A program made the translations under genes and the position numbers. A DNA stretch of 7,892 nucleotides, taken from positions 1 to 7,892 of the forward strand of contig DIUK01000013.1 of assembly GCA_002422995.1 (NCBI GenBank). The letters run 5' to 3'. Of the stretch, positions 1-6,383 are shown piece after piece; the stretch's first letter is position 1; the number at the start of each line of letters is the position of its first letter. Below the pieces are notes generated by a model. It was not told the DNA's origin. It saw nothing but the letters and a program-made list of their open reading frames with translations, and did not search any database. This DNA is from Rhodocyclaceae bacterium UBA6160. Lineage in GTDB: Bacteria > Pseudomonadota > Gammaproteobacteria > Burkholderiales > Rhodocyclaceae.

Positions 1-658
1 TTATGTGCCAGCCAAAATCACTCTTGACCGGTACAGCGGTATATTTGCCTCTTTCGAGTTTGGTCATTGCATCAGAGAATGGCTTAACGAATGCAGCCGG
101 GCTTGCCCAGCCAAGATCGCCACCACGCTCTTTGGAGCCAGGGTCTTTGGATTGCTTGGCCAAGTCATCAAATTTCTCGCCTTTTTTGAGTTTCTCGATG
201 ATTGCTTTGGCGTCTTCTTCTTTATCGACCAAAATGTGGCGAACTTTGTATTCCTTGTTGCCAATTTTGGTTTTCAGATCGTCATACTCTTTTTTGAGTT
301 GCGCATCGCTAATCGGGTTTTTCTTGATGAAGTCTTTGAGATAGGCTCCAATCAATACACCTTGGCGTGCCATATCCATTTGTGCTTGAACATCGGCTGA
401 TTTATCCAAGCCTTTTTGAGTCGCTGCTTGAGCCAGAATTTCACGGCGAATGAGCTCTTCCTTTGCTGCTGCACGCAACTCCGGAGAGTCAGGCTGCCCT
501 TGAGCAATTTGCGCTGCAATCAGCATGTCAGCACGATTTTTAGGCACTGCCTTACCGTTCACAGTCACTGAAACTGCATCGGCTGCGAAAACTGAAGTGC
601 TGCTAACAGCGGTTGCTGCAAAAGCAATCATAAGGGCATAACGGAGCTTGTGATTCAT
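1..658 (-). CDS. Secreted parvulin-type (PpiC/SurA-like) peptidyl-prolyl cis-trans isomerase, C-terminus cut by window edge
   Basis: This gene encodes a probable periplasmic foldase that catalyses cis-trans isomerisation at proline bonds. The 219 visible residues begin with a signal peptide: basic start (NHKLR), hydrophobic core about 8-18, and a likely signal peptidase I site after VFA at 23-25. Residues 27-130 form a charged helical segment typical of the SurA/PrsA-like N-domain. A PpiC rotamase domain starts near 137, with VRHILV (139-144), GGDLGW (179-184) and FGWHI (215-219) running off the window. Related proteins are about 260 residues, so roughly 40 are missing. Tandem ATGs lie at 661 and 658. 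The second is preferred because AGGAA lies 5 bases before it but only 2 before the first. The gene lies 129 bases downstream of the bolA-family gene on the same strand with no clear terminator between, so some readthrough is possible. The family call is firm; client proteins cannot be told. Confidence 0.93.
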   Translation of the reverse strand, partial: MNHKLRYALMIAFAATAVSSTSVFAADAVSVTVNGKAVPKNRADMLIAAQIAQGQPDSPELRAAAKEELIRREILAQAATQKGLDKSADVQAQMDMARQGVLIGAYLKDFIKKNPISDAQLKKEYDDLKTKIGNKEYKVRHILVDKEEDAKAIIEKLKKGEKFDDLAKQSKDPGSKERGGDLGWASPAAFVKPFSDAMTKLERGKYTAVPVKSDFGWHI

Positions 659-721
659 CATATTTCCTGAATGAAGTTAAAAGGTAAGAGATGTTTCAGA
701 GACGAGAAAGTTAGTAATTTT

Positions 722-727
722 ATTGTA
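722..727 (-). promoter_or_regulatory. Candidate -10 element for the parvulin gene
   Basis: On the minus strand this reads TACAAT, one mismatch from TATAAT, inside an A+T-rich stretch about 64 bases upstream of the parvulin start codon. No convincing -35 hexamer is found at 16-18 bases. A 6-base inverted repeat (TAGTAA at 712-717, TTACTA at 739-744) flanks it. Such a repeat is expected by chance in A+T-rich DNA, so a regulatory role is only a possibility. Confidence 0.25.
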
Positions 728-787
728 AATAACACAAGTTACTAGTGGCCTATTTTGTGACTTATTTTGTTGCTGCTTTTGCTTGTA

Positions 788-1051
788 TCAGGTTTCATTA
801 GTGGATCGAGCGTCAATGCTTAATGCGTGAATTTCACCTTGCATAAGTGAAGCCAGTGCATCATACACCAAGCGATGTTTTTGCATGGTGCTGCACCGGG
901 CAAATTTTGGCGAGATGATTTTCAGCCGATAATGCCCGCCGCCACTCTGCGCACCGGCATGGCCAGCGTGTAAATGAGAATCGTCAATGACGTTGATTTC
1001 AGTGGGTTCCAAGACGGCCAAGTGCTGGTGGATCAAGTCAATGGTATTCAT
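788..1051 (-). CDS. BolA-family protein
   Basis: This 87-residue protein matches the small BolA/IbaG fold. Visible family features are DDSHLHAGHAG (23-33), the glycine-rich GGGHYRLKIISPKF block (37-50) and the helix with KHRLVYDAL (58-66), followed by GEIHALSI. BolA-family proteins partner monothiol glutaredoxins through conserved histidines and act in iron-sulfur cluster handling; E. coli BolA is also reported as a morphology-linked transcription regulator. The length is nearer to IbaG than to E. coli BolA, so I leave the symbol empty. The start has an AGGT 6 bases upstream and lies 12 bases after the yciI stop, so it is very probably translated from the yciB-yciI transcript. The position next to a septation protein and a periplasmic foldase is consistent with an envelope or stress role, but that is inference. 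Confidence 0.93.
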   Translation of the reverse strand: MNTIDLIHQHLAVLEPTEINVIDDSHLHAGHAGAQSGGGHYRLKIISPKFARCSTMQKHRLVYDALASLMQGEIHALSIDARSTNET

Positions 1052-1063
1052 CTGATGACCTAT

Positions 1064-1372
1064 TTAAGGTGCGGGAATGACTTGACGGAAAGGTTTGACA
1101 ATTACTTGAGAAAAAACGCCAGCTGTCAGAAACGGGTCTGCATCTGACCAGGCCTGGGCTTTAGCCAACGATTCAAACTCGGCCACTAGCAAGCTGCCAA
1201 AATAACCGGCAACTTGACGGTCGGGACTATCGTTGGCCAAGCAGGGGCCAGCGAGCACAATGCGACCACCAGCCTCGGCAATTTTTTCCAGATGTGTCAT
1301 ATGTGCGGTATGCGCTGTTTTACGAGCGGCTTCACTATTCGGAGCATCAAAAGCCATCATAACGTACAGCAT
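1064..1372 (-). CDS. yciI: YciI-family protein (YCII domain)
   Basis: This is a 102-residue ferredoxin-like-fold protein. From memory it aligns along its whole length with the Haemophilus/E. coli YciI type: start MLYVMMAFDAPN, Arg17 and His24 in the helix, AGP at 41-43, a glycine-containing strand (GYFGS), then DPF..AGVFSQVIVKPF near the end. The histidine and a nearby acidic residue form the proposed active site of the family. The biochemical role in the cell is not established. The ATG at 1372 lies 2 bases after the yciB stop, and the ribosome binding site AGGAGAG overlaps the last codons of yciB, so translational coupling is likely. E. coli also carries yciI close to yciB (with tonB and yciA between), which makes the neighbourhood more than accidental. 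Confidence 0.93.
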   Translation of the reverse strand: MLYVMMAFDAPNSEAARKTAHTAHMTHLEKIAEAGGRIVLAGPCLANDSPDRQVAGYFGSLLVAEFESLAKAQAWSDADPFLTAGVFSQVIVKPFRQVIPAP

Positions 1373-1374
1373 AA

Positions 1375-1998
1375 TTAAGAACTCTCCTGTGGCATGTGTT
1401 TGGTCAGAAATATACCTTGGGCCAAAACGAACAGAAGCGTCAAGCCTATGCCGCCAAACAGCTTGAAATTAACCCAAACATCAGTGCTGAAGTTAAAGGC
1501 AATATATAAATTCAATACCCCCATGAAGGCAAAAAAAGCGGCCCACGCATAATTAAGGTTGCGCCACAGGGGCTCTGGTAATTGCACTTGTTTTTCCATC
1601 ATGGCACGAATGAGGTTGCGATTGAAAAACCGGGCTGAAACCAGCAATACCAGAGTAAACAACCAGTCGAGCAAGGTTGGCTTCCATTTAATGAACGTCT
1701 CATCGTGCAAAACGAGGGTCAAGCCACCAAAAACGGTGACGAGTATCAGGCTTATCCACAGCATGGCATCGACTTTGCCATGACGTAACCGAACGTAGGC
1801 AATCTGCAAGGCTGTCGCTACCATGACTACGAGCGTCGCGACCAGAATAGGGGATTGCGAGGGTAGAAAGCCACTTGCGAAGCCAAGACTGGAAAACAAG
1901 GTATTGAGTAATTCGGCAGCAGCTTCCTTGTGCGATTCGTAGTACTTGAAGGCACTAAAAAAAAGAAAAATAGGCAGTAAATCGAAAAGAAATTTCAT
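1375..1998 (-). CDS. yciB: Inner-membrane septation protein YciB (IspZ family)
   Basis: This is a 207-residue polytopic inner-membrane protein. Characteristic YciB motifs are MKFLFDLLPIFLFF at the start, GKVDAMLWISL (74-84), GGLTLVLHDETFIKWKPT (91-108), NYAWAAFF (149-156), NLYIAFNFS and WVNFKLFG (175-182). About six hydrophobic spans can be placed near 3-19, 51-69, 77-97, 108-124, 151-171 and 181-199. E. coli YciB is about 179 residues. The extra length here sits at about 22-50 between the first two spans, an insertion I recall in Burkholderiales homologues. YciB is linked to cell-envelope synthesis and septation, and in E. coli it interacts with elongasome and divisome proteins. No clear Shine-Dalgarno sequence precedes the ATG. 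The gene heads the yciB-yciI-bolA run. Confidence 0.95.
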   Translation of the reverse strand: MKFLFDLLPIFLFFSAFKYYESHKEAAAELLNTLFSSLGFASGFLPSQSPILVATLVVMVATALQIAYVRLRHGKVDAMLWISLILVTVFGGLTLVLHDETFIKWKPTLLDWLFTLVLLVSARFFNRNLIRAMMEKQVQLPEPLWRNLNYAWAAFFAFMGVLNLYIAFNFSTDVWVNFKLFGGIGLTLLFVLAQGIFLTKHMPQESS

Positions 1999-2010
1999 TG
2001 CGGATTGAGA

Positions 2011-2027
2011 TTGATATGGGTTGATAT
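2011..2027. repeat. Direct repeat TTGATAT x2 with 10-base period upstream of yciB
   Basis: TTGATAT occurs at 2011-2017 and again at 2021-2027, exactly one helical turn apart, with a partial third unit (ATTGAGA) at 2004-2010. The block lies 13-29 bases upstream of the yciB start codon, in its leader or promoter. Same-face spacing is what a dimeric or cooperative DNA-binding protein would use. The units are A+T-rich and short, so chance is also plausible. Confidence 0.35.
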
Positions 2028-2116
2028 ATTAAATGATGAAAACTGAAGGCAGTTTGGGGCGAGTAATTTGCCATCAAACTAAAAAAGGAAATTGTTGCGA
2101 AGGCAGGGAGGAAAAG

Positions 2117-2524
2117 TTATTTTTCATTTTTGTCTAAGTCAATAGATGCCGAGTTGATGCAATAGCGTAAACCCGTTGGTGCAGGGCCATCGGGAAACAC
2201 ATGACCCAAGTGGGCATCGCAACGACTGCAGGTGACTTCTGTTCGGGACATGTTGTGACTATTGTCTAGCGTTTCGGTAGTGGCGTCATCGCTGAGTGGC
2301 TTGGTAAAGCTTGGCCAGCCACACCCTGAATCGAACTTGGATGTTGATGTAAACAAGGGTTCCCCGCAACAGATGCACCGATAAATACCGGAATCTTTGC
2401 TATCCCAGTATTGTCCTGTAAAAGCACGTTCAGTACCTTTTTCGCGAGTGACGTGGTACTGCATTGGTGTGAGTTGTGCGCGCCAATCAGTGTCTGTTTT
2501 CGTAATTTTTGGTTTGGTGCTCAT
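2117..2524 (-). CDS. msrB: Peptide-methionine (R)-S-oxide reductase MsrB
   Basis: The product reduces the R-epimer of methionine sulfoxide in oxidised proteins, using thioredoxin-type electrons. At 135 residues it has the full single-domain MsrB length and no signal peptide, so it is cytoplasmic. Visible elements are the two zinc-binding pairs C50/C53 (YRCICCG) and C99/C102 (CSRCDAHLGHVF), the block DSGCGWPSF at 65-73 with C68 as a possible resolving cysteine, and the catalytic Cys122 in RYCINS (120-125). All key residues are present. The start ATG at 2522-2524 has no recognisable Shine-Dalgarno sequence. The gene is divergent from dadA and is followed, after 118 bases, by yciB on the same strand. 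I see no hairpin terminator in that gap, so it may or may not be transcribed with yciB. Confidence 0.97.
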   Translation of the reverse strand: MSTKPKITKTDTDWRAQLTPMQYHVTREKGTERAFTGQYWDSKDSGIYRCICCGEPLFTSTSKFDSGCGWPSFTKPLSDDATTETLDNSHNMSRTEVTCSRCDAHLGHVFPDGPAPTGLRYCINSASIDLDKNEK

Positions 2525-2574
2525 GAAAGTAATGTTGATCGTGTTTAGTTTGGGGTAGTGCCCGATAAGTCCTG

Positions 2575-2582
2575 ACTATAAT
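2575..2582. promoter_or_regulatory. Overlapping candidate -10 elements between msrB and dadA
   Basis: The plus strand has a perfect TATAAT at 2577-2582, with a TG two bases upstream (2573-2574) that nearly fits an extended -10. The same bases read on the minus strand give TATAGT (2580 down to 2575), one mismatch from consensus. Neither has a good -35. If used, the dadA leader would be about 95 bases and the msrB leader about 45 bases. This is the only strong -10 match in the 159-base divergent gap. Confidence 0.35.
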
Positions 2583-2683
2583 CGACCCAAAGTTATTTGG
2601 AAAGCCGAAGGCATTAAAAGCCATGGATACCTTTTGTTCAGGCAAGTTAATGTTGTGGGTCAATGTGGGTTTAGGATAATTCG

Positions 2684-3964
2684 ATGCAAAGCGTAACCAT
2701 CTTGGGTGCAGGTGTTGTCGGCGTGACCACGGCTTGGTATTTGGCATCTGAGGGCATGGATGTAACGGTCATAGACAGGCAACCATCGCCGGCACAAGAA
2801 ACCAGTTTTGCCAATGGCAGCCAGATTTCTGTTAGCCACGCAGAGCCTTGGGCGAATCCGGATGCATTGCGGCGGATTGTGAAATGGCTGGGGCGTGAAG
2901 ATGCACCGCTATTATGGCGATTACATGCTGATTGCAGTCAATGGCGCTGGGGCTTGGCTTTTTTGCGTGAGTGTACGCCCGCAAGAACTCGCGCCAATAT
3001 TCGCTCAATTGTGCAATTAGGTTTGATGAGTCGTACTGAGCTAGGCGTTTTGCGTGCGGCGCTAGATTTACGCTACGACCAGCTGCAGCGCGGAATACTG
3101 CATATTTACTCGGACAATCGGGAGTTTGATCATGCGTTGCGACAAGCCGCCATGATGCGTGAGTTTGGTTGTGATCGTGTCCCCAAGACTGCTGATGAGT
3201 GTATCGCTATTGAACCGGCAATCGGGCAGTCTGCATTCCCGATTATTGGTGGAACTTACACTGCGGCAGATGAATCAGGCGACGCGCAAGTATTCACTGC
3301 AGAATTGGCAAACAAGGCGGCAAGTCTTGGTGTCCGATTTCGTTTCAATGAAACGGCAAGTGCTTTGATTACCCATGGTTCTCATGTCACTGGCGTAACC
3401 CTCGCTACAGGTGAACAGTTAACCTCTGATGCGGTGGTGTTGGCCTTGGGAAGTTATTCTCCGTTATTGTTGCGCCCTTTGGGCGTTCGCTTGCCGATTT
3501 ATCCGGGTAAGGGATATTCAGCAACTTTTCATTTACCTGATGATGCGCCGGCTCATGCGGCCCCGACGGTGAGTCTTACCGATGATGAAGCAAAAATTGT
3601 GTTTTCCAGATTAGGGCAGCGTTTGCGGGTTGCGGGGACAGCAGAATTCACAGGGTATGACTTGAGTTTGAACAAGACACGGTGCGATGCTTTGGTCAGA
3701 CGTACCAAGCAGCTTTTCCCGGCGCTACCAGTGCAAGGTGACATTGAGTACTGGACAGGATTACGTCCTGTTACGCCAAGCAATGTGCCATTGATCGGCA
3801 GCATGCGGCATGCGGGGTTGGATGGTTTGTGGCTTAACACAGGGCATGGCACGTTGGGCTGGACACTGGCCTGTGGTTCGGCGCGCTTGCTGGCTGACTT
3901 AATGCGGGGTCGCGCGCCGACTGTTGATCCCAGTCCATACAGATTTGGTGCGAGCGCTGCGTAA
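2684..3964 (+). CDS. dadA: D-amino-acid dehydrogenase (DadA family, FAD-dependent)
   Basis: This is a 426-residue flavoprotein of the DAO/DadA family (E. coli DadA is 432). It oxidatively deaminates D-amino acids such as D-alanine to 2-oxo acids and passes electrons to the respiratory chain at the inner face of the membrane. The Rossmann FAD motif GAGVVG is at 8-13 with the ribose-binding Asp31 at the end of the second strand. SFANGSQIS near 41-49, YPGKGYSAT in the middle, GLRPVTPS at 359-366 and NTGHGTLGWT at 385-394 are DadA-type flavin and substrate-site signatures. There is no signal peptide. AGGA at 2673-2676 is 7 bases before the ATG. The gene stands alone: no racemase (dadX) or Lrp-type regulator adjoins it, so the true substrate could be another D- or secondary amino acid. 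It is complete and shows no sign of decay. Confidence 0.93.
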   Translation: MQSVTILGAGVVGVTTAWYLASEGMDVTVIDRQPSPAQETSFANGSQISVSHAEPWANPDALRRIVKWLGREDAPLLWRLHADCSQWRWGLAFLRECTPARTRANIRSIVQLGLMSRTELGVLRAALDLRYDQLQRGILHIYSDNREFDHALRQAAMMREFGCDRVPKTADECIAIEPAIGQSAFPIIGGTYTAADESGDAQVFTAELANKAASLGVRFRFNETASALITHGSHVTGVTLATGEQLTSDAVVLALGSYSPLLLRPLGVRLPIYPGKGYSATFHLPDDAPAHAAPTVSLTDDEAKIVFSRLGQRLRVAGTAEFTGYDLSLNKTRCDALVRRTKQLFPALPVQGDIEYWTGLRPVTPSNVPLIGSMRHAGLDGLWLNTGHGTLGWTLACGSARLLADLMRGRAPTVDPSPYRFGASAA

Positions 3965-4080
3965 TATTTGATAGTGGCTTGATTGAGAACTGCTTGAGTT
4001 TTTAAACGACAAAGATTCAATCAAATGAAAAGCCAAGAAAAGTCGGCGCTGGCGAGACGGCGAATAAAGAAAATATCAAG

Positions 4081-4120
4081 TTTTTGGGCTTATTTTTGGC
4101 TTATTTATTAATTGCCAAAA
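4081..4120. repeat. Short repeats between convergent dadA and DUF2863 genes
   Basis: The 219-base gap between the two stop codons contains no supportable gene. It holds a tandem pair, TTTTTGGGCTTA at 4081-4092 and TTTTTGGCTTA at 4093-4103. It also holds a weak inverted repeat, TTTTGGC at 4094-4100 and GCCAAAA at 4114-4120, with a 13-base loop. The stem has only three G:C pairs and no clean T-run follows on either strand, so it is at best a poor bidirectional terminator. Confidence 0.3.
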
Positions 4121-4183
4121 CAATGCAAAGCCTGTTTCTTTCACCTGATTCAAAAATTGGTTTGTAATGCGGTTTAGTAAAAG

Positions 4184-5440
4184 TTAATGCAAGTGTTTGA
4201 ATTGTTTGTCATTCTGCTCATCAGGTGTTTCAATATGTACGATATTGCCCTCAGGGTCGGGATACAAAGGTAAGCCGCAATCATCACAACTTTCCATTGA
4301 AAATGCTTGATTCAGGATGGTGATTTCTTGAATGCCTGCTGTTTTCAAAATGCCTTCTATCTCTGCGGCGAGCGCTGGATCATCATTCTCGGTTTCTAGC
4401 AAGGGCCAAACAACACCATGAATGACGCGATAGCCGGTTAGTGTGATCAGGCTAATACGATATTCATCATTTTCATCTCCATTAAAACGCGCAACTACAG
4501 CCATGAGATGGTTGGGCAGTAGATTGAAGGCGGTCTGTAAATAAGCAATCGTTGCACAGATAGACCAAGGGCGGGAAGCGCGGTCCGTGCTTAAAAGTGC
4601 CGCGTGATAAGCCCTGACAGGCTGAAGCTCAACCGCACAAGCGGGAAGCAAGGTACGCAAAATGGACTGGATGGCTTGATTCGTTGAACTAGTCCAGGCA
4701 TTGGTGGCGCTTTCCAGCGGCGTTTCTTCCAATGCATCTTCTGTTTGTTGCCAGCGAAATAACGCCGCGCCTTGGGGGGCTGCGATCGCGCCAACGATGT
4801 AGCGACTATCAGATAAAAATTGAATACTTTCGTTGATGGTTGTGGTTGCAATTTGAACGTCTTTATCCTGCAGGGCAGCACGAGTAAGCTGGTTGGCAAG
4901 TTGAGCCGTTTCCACGTAGGTTTGCGGTAGTTGGTCTGGACTCCAGAGTTGATCGCACAGACTGAGTGTCGTGCCTGTTGCCAACACATGGACCTGCAGC
5001 TGCAGGCGTAGTGCACTCAACTGCGCGGGTTGAATTTTTCCGGAAGGGATAGGAAATCGTGACCAAGCCAGCAGAGGGATGGCAATCATGAGGGCATCGG
5101 TGATGGCAGTGGCTGTTTTACCTTCACGAATGGCCGTATCAACCAGGGCAGGCCTGGCTTCTACACAGGTTTCTATCGTACTCACCAAGGCGCCATAAGC
5201 TGGCGAGGTCTCCTGATAAAGGGGCTCCAGCGCTGCCATTAACGTATCTTCTGCTATTTTGGCGGCTTCGGCATTCTGTTGACTATTGGCTAGGTGCTGG
5301 TTGACTTCTTCGACCAAGCGGATATCCCAAAAATCATCTTCGAGACGGCTCGAAGATGAGCTCAGTGCATTGGATAGCTTGATCAAGCGTTGCACATCGG
5401 CAGTCTGCTTGGCTTGACGTGATGTGCGAGGGCGTTTCAT
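4184..5440 (-). CDS. DUF2863-family protein of unknown function
   Basis: I recognise this 418-residue protein as DUF2863, a family I know mainly from Betaproteobacteria and whose function is not established. The N-terminus is basic (MKRPRTSRQAK), followed by the family-typical SSSSRLEDDFWDIRL around 27-41 and a helix-rich, alanine- and leucine-rich body without signal peptide or convincing membrane spans. The C-terminus carries CDDCGLPLYPDPEG (from C385 with C388), one CxxC knuckle, then an acidic and histidine-rich tail (KHLH end). With only one CxxC pair a zinc site would need other ligands or a dimer. The start ATG at 5440 has no Shine-Dalgarno sequence and follows an A+T-rich TAAA-type repeat. 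The gene is separated by 140 bases from the methyltransferase gene upstream on the same strand and probably has its own promoter. Family recognition is from memory. Confidence 0.85.
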   Translation of the reverse strand: MKRPRTSRQAKQTADVQRLIKLSNALSSSSSRLEDDFWDIRLVEEVNQHLANSQQNAEAAKIAEDTLMAALEPLYQETSPAYGALVSTIETCVEARPALVDTAIREGKTATAITDALMIAIPLLAWSRFPIPSGKIQPAQLSALRLQLQVHVLATGTTLSLCDQLWSPDQLPQTYVETAQLANQLTRAALQDKDVQIATTTINESIQFLSDSRYIVGAIAAPQGAALFRWQQTEDALEETPLESATNAWTSSTNQAIQSILRTLLPACAVELQPVRAYHAALLSTDRASRPWSICATIAYLQTAFNLLPNHLMAVVARFNGDENDEYRISLITLTGYRVIHGVVWPLLETENDDPALAAEIEGILKTAGIQEITILNQAFSMESCDDCGLPLYPDPEGNIVHIETPDEQNDKQFKHLH

Positions 5441-5457
5441 AAGATGTTTGAATAGGT

Positions 5458-5472
5458 TATTTATTTATTTAA
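5458..5472. repeat. TTTA/TAAA microrepeat upstream of DUF2863 gene
   Basis: About 3.5 copies of a 4-base unit (TTATTTATTTATTTA on the plus strand) lie 18-32 bases upstream of the DUF2863 start codon. On the gene's own strand this is TAAATAAATAAATAA, which could supply the -10 region of its promoter. A tetranucleotide tract of this kind is prone to slippage, but three to four copies is short. Confidence 0.4.
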
Positions 5473-5508
5473 TTGCGCTTGCTGGGATTTGATCCAGTTT
5501 TTGAAAAG

Positions 5509-5524
5509 CCGGATGAGGCATCGG
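5509..5524 (-). terminator. Weak candidate terminator after the methyltransferase gene
   Basis: The minus strand reads CCGATG, a 3-base loop, then CATC-CGG with one bulged C, followed by CTTTTC. A 6-pair stem with a bulge and only four T residues is weak, but it lies where the maf-methyltransferase transcript should end and before the DUF2863 gene. The plus strand also has TTTTC after the stem, so it may work in either direction or not at all. Confidence 0.3.
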
Positions 5525-5580
5525 TTTTCACGGTGTTGGAGTGATCTTCATCGTGAGTTATTTTTATTCAGCTATTGCGC

Positions 5581-6366
5581 TCAAATCGCTAAAAACAAAA
5601 AAACAGTAGGTTTTTTATCAATCGAGGGTGCGGCTTGCTTTTTCCACTCGACAATCGTTCGGGTCATGATTGATTCCTGCGGTAGCGTGATATCTGTTGC
5701 CAGACAAAGCAGCGTACTTGATCGCGCTTGATTTAACAATGCCGAAAACAAAGCGAGGTTGCGATAGGGGGTTTCGATAAAAATCTGCGTTTGACGCAAA
5801 TGCAGGGATTCTTTTTCGAGCATCAAAATACGTTGGCTGCGTTCTGGCTCATGAGCCGGCAAATAGCCATGAAAAGCAAATCGCTGTCCATCCAGGCCTG
5901 AGGCCATCAACGAGAGCAATATTGAAGACGGACCCACCAAGGGTTTGACACATAAGCCTAATTCATGGGCACGGCGAACGAGTAAAGCGCCCGGGTCGGC
6001 AATGGCAGGGCAGCCTGCTTCTGACATCAAGCCAACAGAAAAACCAGCTAAAAGGGGCGATAACAAGGCATCTATTTCTGTTGGCGTAGGCTTTTCCGGA
6101 AGTTGTGTTATTTGCAAATCACGCATTGGCATCGGGTGTGACATGCGTTTGAGCTCAGCACGTGCGGTTTTTGCGTTTTCGGCCACAAAATGCATGAGTT
6201 GGCAGGCGGCAAGTTGGGTTGCTGGCGGCAAACACTGCTGCCAAGCAGTCTCTCCTAGTGCAACTGGTAGCAGCCACAGCGTGCCCTTAGAACCCAAACT
6301 CGCGCTAGAAATATCGCCAGAATGTACGCCAGAATCAGAAACCAATGGATGGGGATGCTGCACCAT
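5581..6366 (-). CDS. RsmI-like SAM-dependent methyltransferase (tetrapyrrole-methylase fold)
   Basis: This 261-residue protein belongs to the tetrapyrrole (TP) methylase superfamily and resembles RsmI, which 2'-O-methylates C1402 of 16S rRNA. The clearest block is SEAGCPAIADPGALLVRRA (115-133), then VKPLVGPSSILLSLMASGL (140-158) and RFAFHGYLP (162-170), equivalent to the RsmI SDAGTPLISDPG, PLPGPCA and FLP motifs. The N-terminal strand GTLWLLPVALGE (28-39) lacks the RsmI PIGNL form, the EDTRH-type motif is not seen, and the RsmI C-terminal part is absent. This fits the shorter second RsmI-like group seen beside maf in Betaproteobacteria, whose substrate I do not know. The ATG at 6366 is the first in frame, 17 bases after the maf stop, without a Shine-Dalgarno sequence; an in-frame TTG at 6423 would overlap maf. 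Probably cotranscribed with maf. Confidence 0.85.
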   Translation of the reverse strand: MVQHPHPLVSDSGVHSGDISSASLGSKGTLWLLPVALGETAWQQCLPPATQLAACQLMHFVAENAKTARAELKRMSHPMPMRDLQITQLPEKPTPTEIDALLSPLLAGFSVGLMSEAGCPAIADPGALLVRRAHELGLCVKPLVGPSSILLSLMASGLDGQRFAFHGYLPAHEPERSQRILMLEKESLHLRQTQIFIETPYRNLALFSALLNQARSSTLLCLATDITLPQESIMTRTIVEWKKQAAPSIDKKPTVFLFLAI

Positions 6367-6383
6367 GATGAAGTTTGACAGGG

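Noticed and set aside
5..400. 131-residue open frame on the plus strand opposite the parvulin gene
   Set aside because: The minus-strand frame encodes an obvious signal peptide and PpiC domain; the plus frame is rich in Phe, Leu and Val as expected for an antisense shadow of a Lys/Glu-rich gene, and has no ribosome site.
712..744. Inverted repeat TAGTAA / TTACTA around the parvulin -10
   Set aside because: Six-base arms 21 bases apart in A+T-rich DNA are expected by chance; not reported as an operator.
662..787. Possible small RNA or gene between the bolA-family and parvulin genes
   Set aside because: No open frame with a ribosome site and no stable hairpin with a T-run; the gap looks like a leader and promoter.
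2487..2747. 86-residue minus-strand frame across the msrB-dadA gap
   Set aside because: It overlaps the starts of both flanking genes, has no motif and no ribosome site; the region is better explained as promoter DNA.
3553..4020. 155-residue open frame on the minus strand over the 3' end of dadA
   Set aside because: dadA is intact through its conserved C-terminal motifs on the plus strand; the opposite frame shows no recognisable motif.
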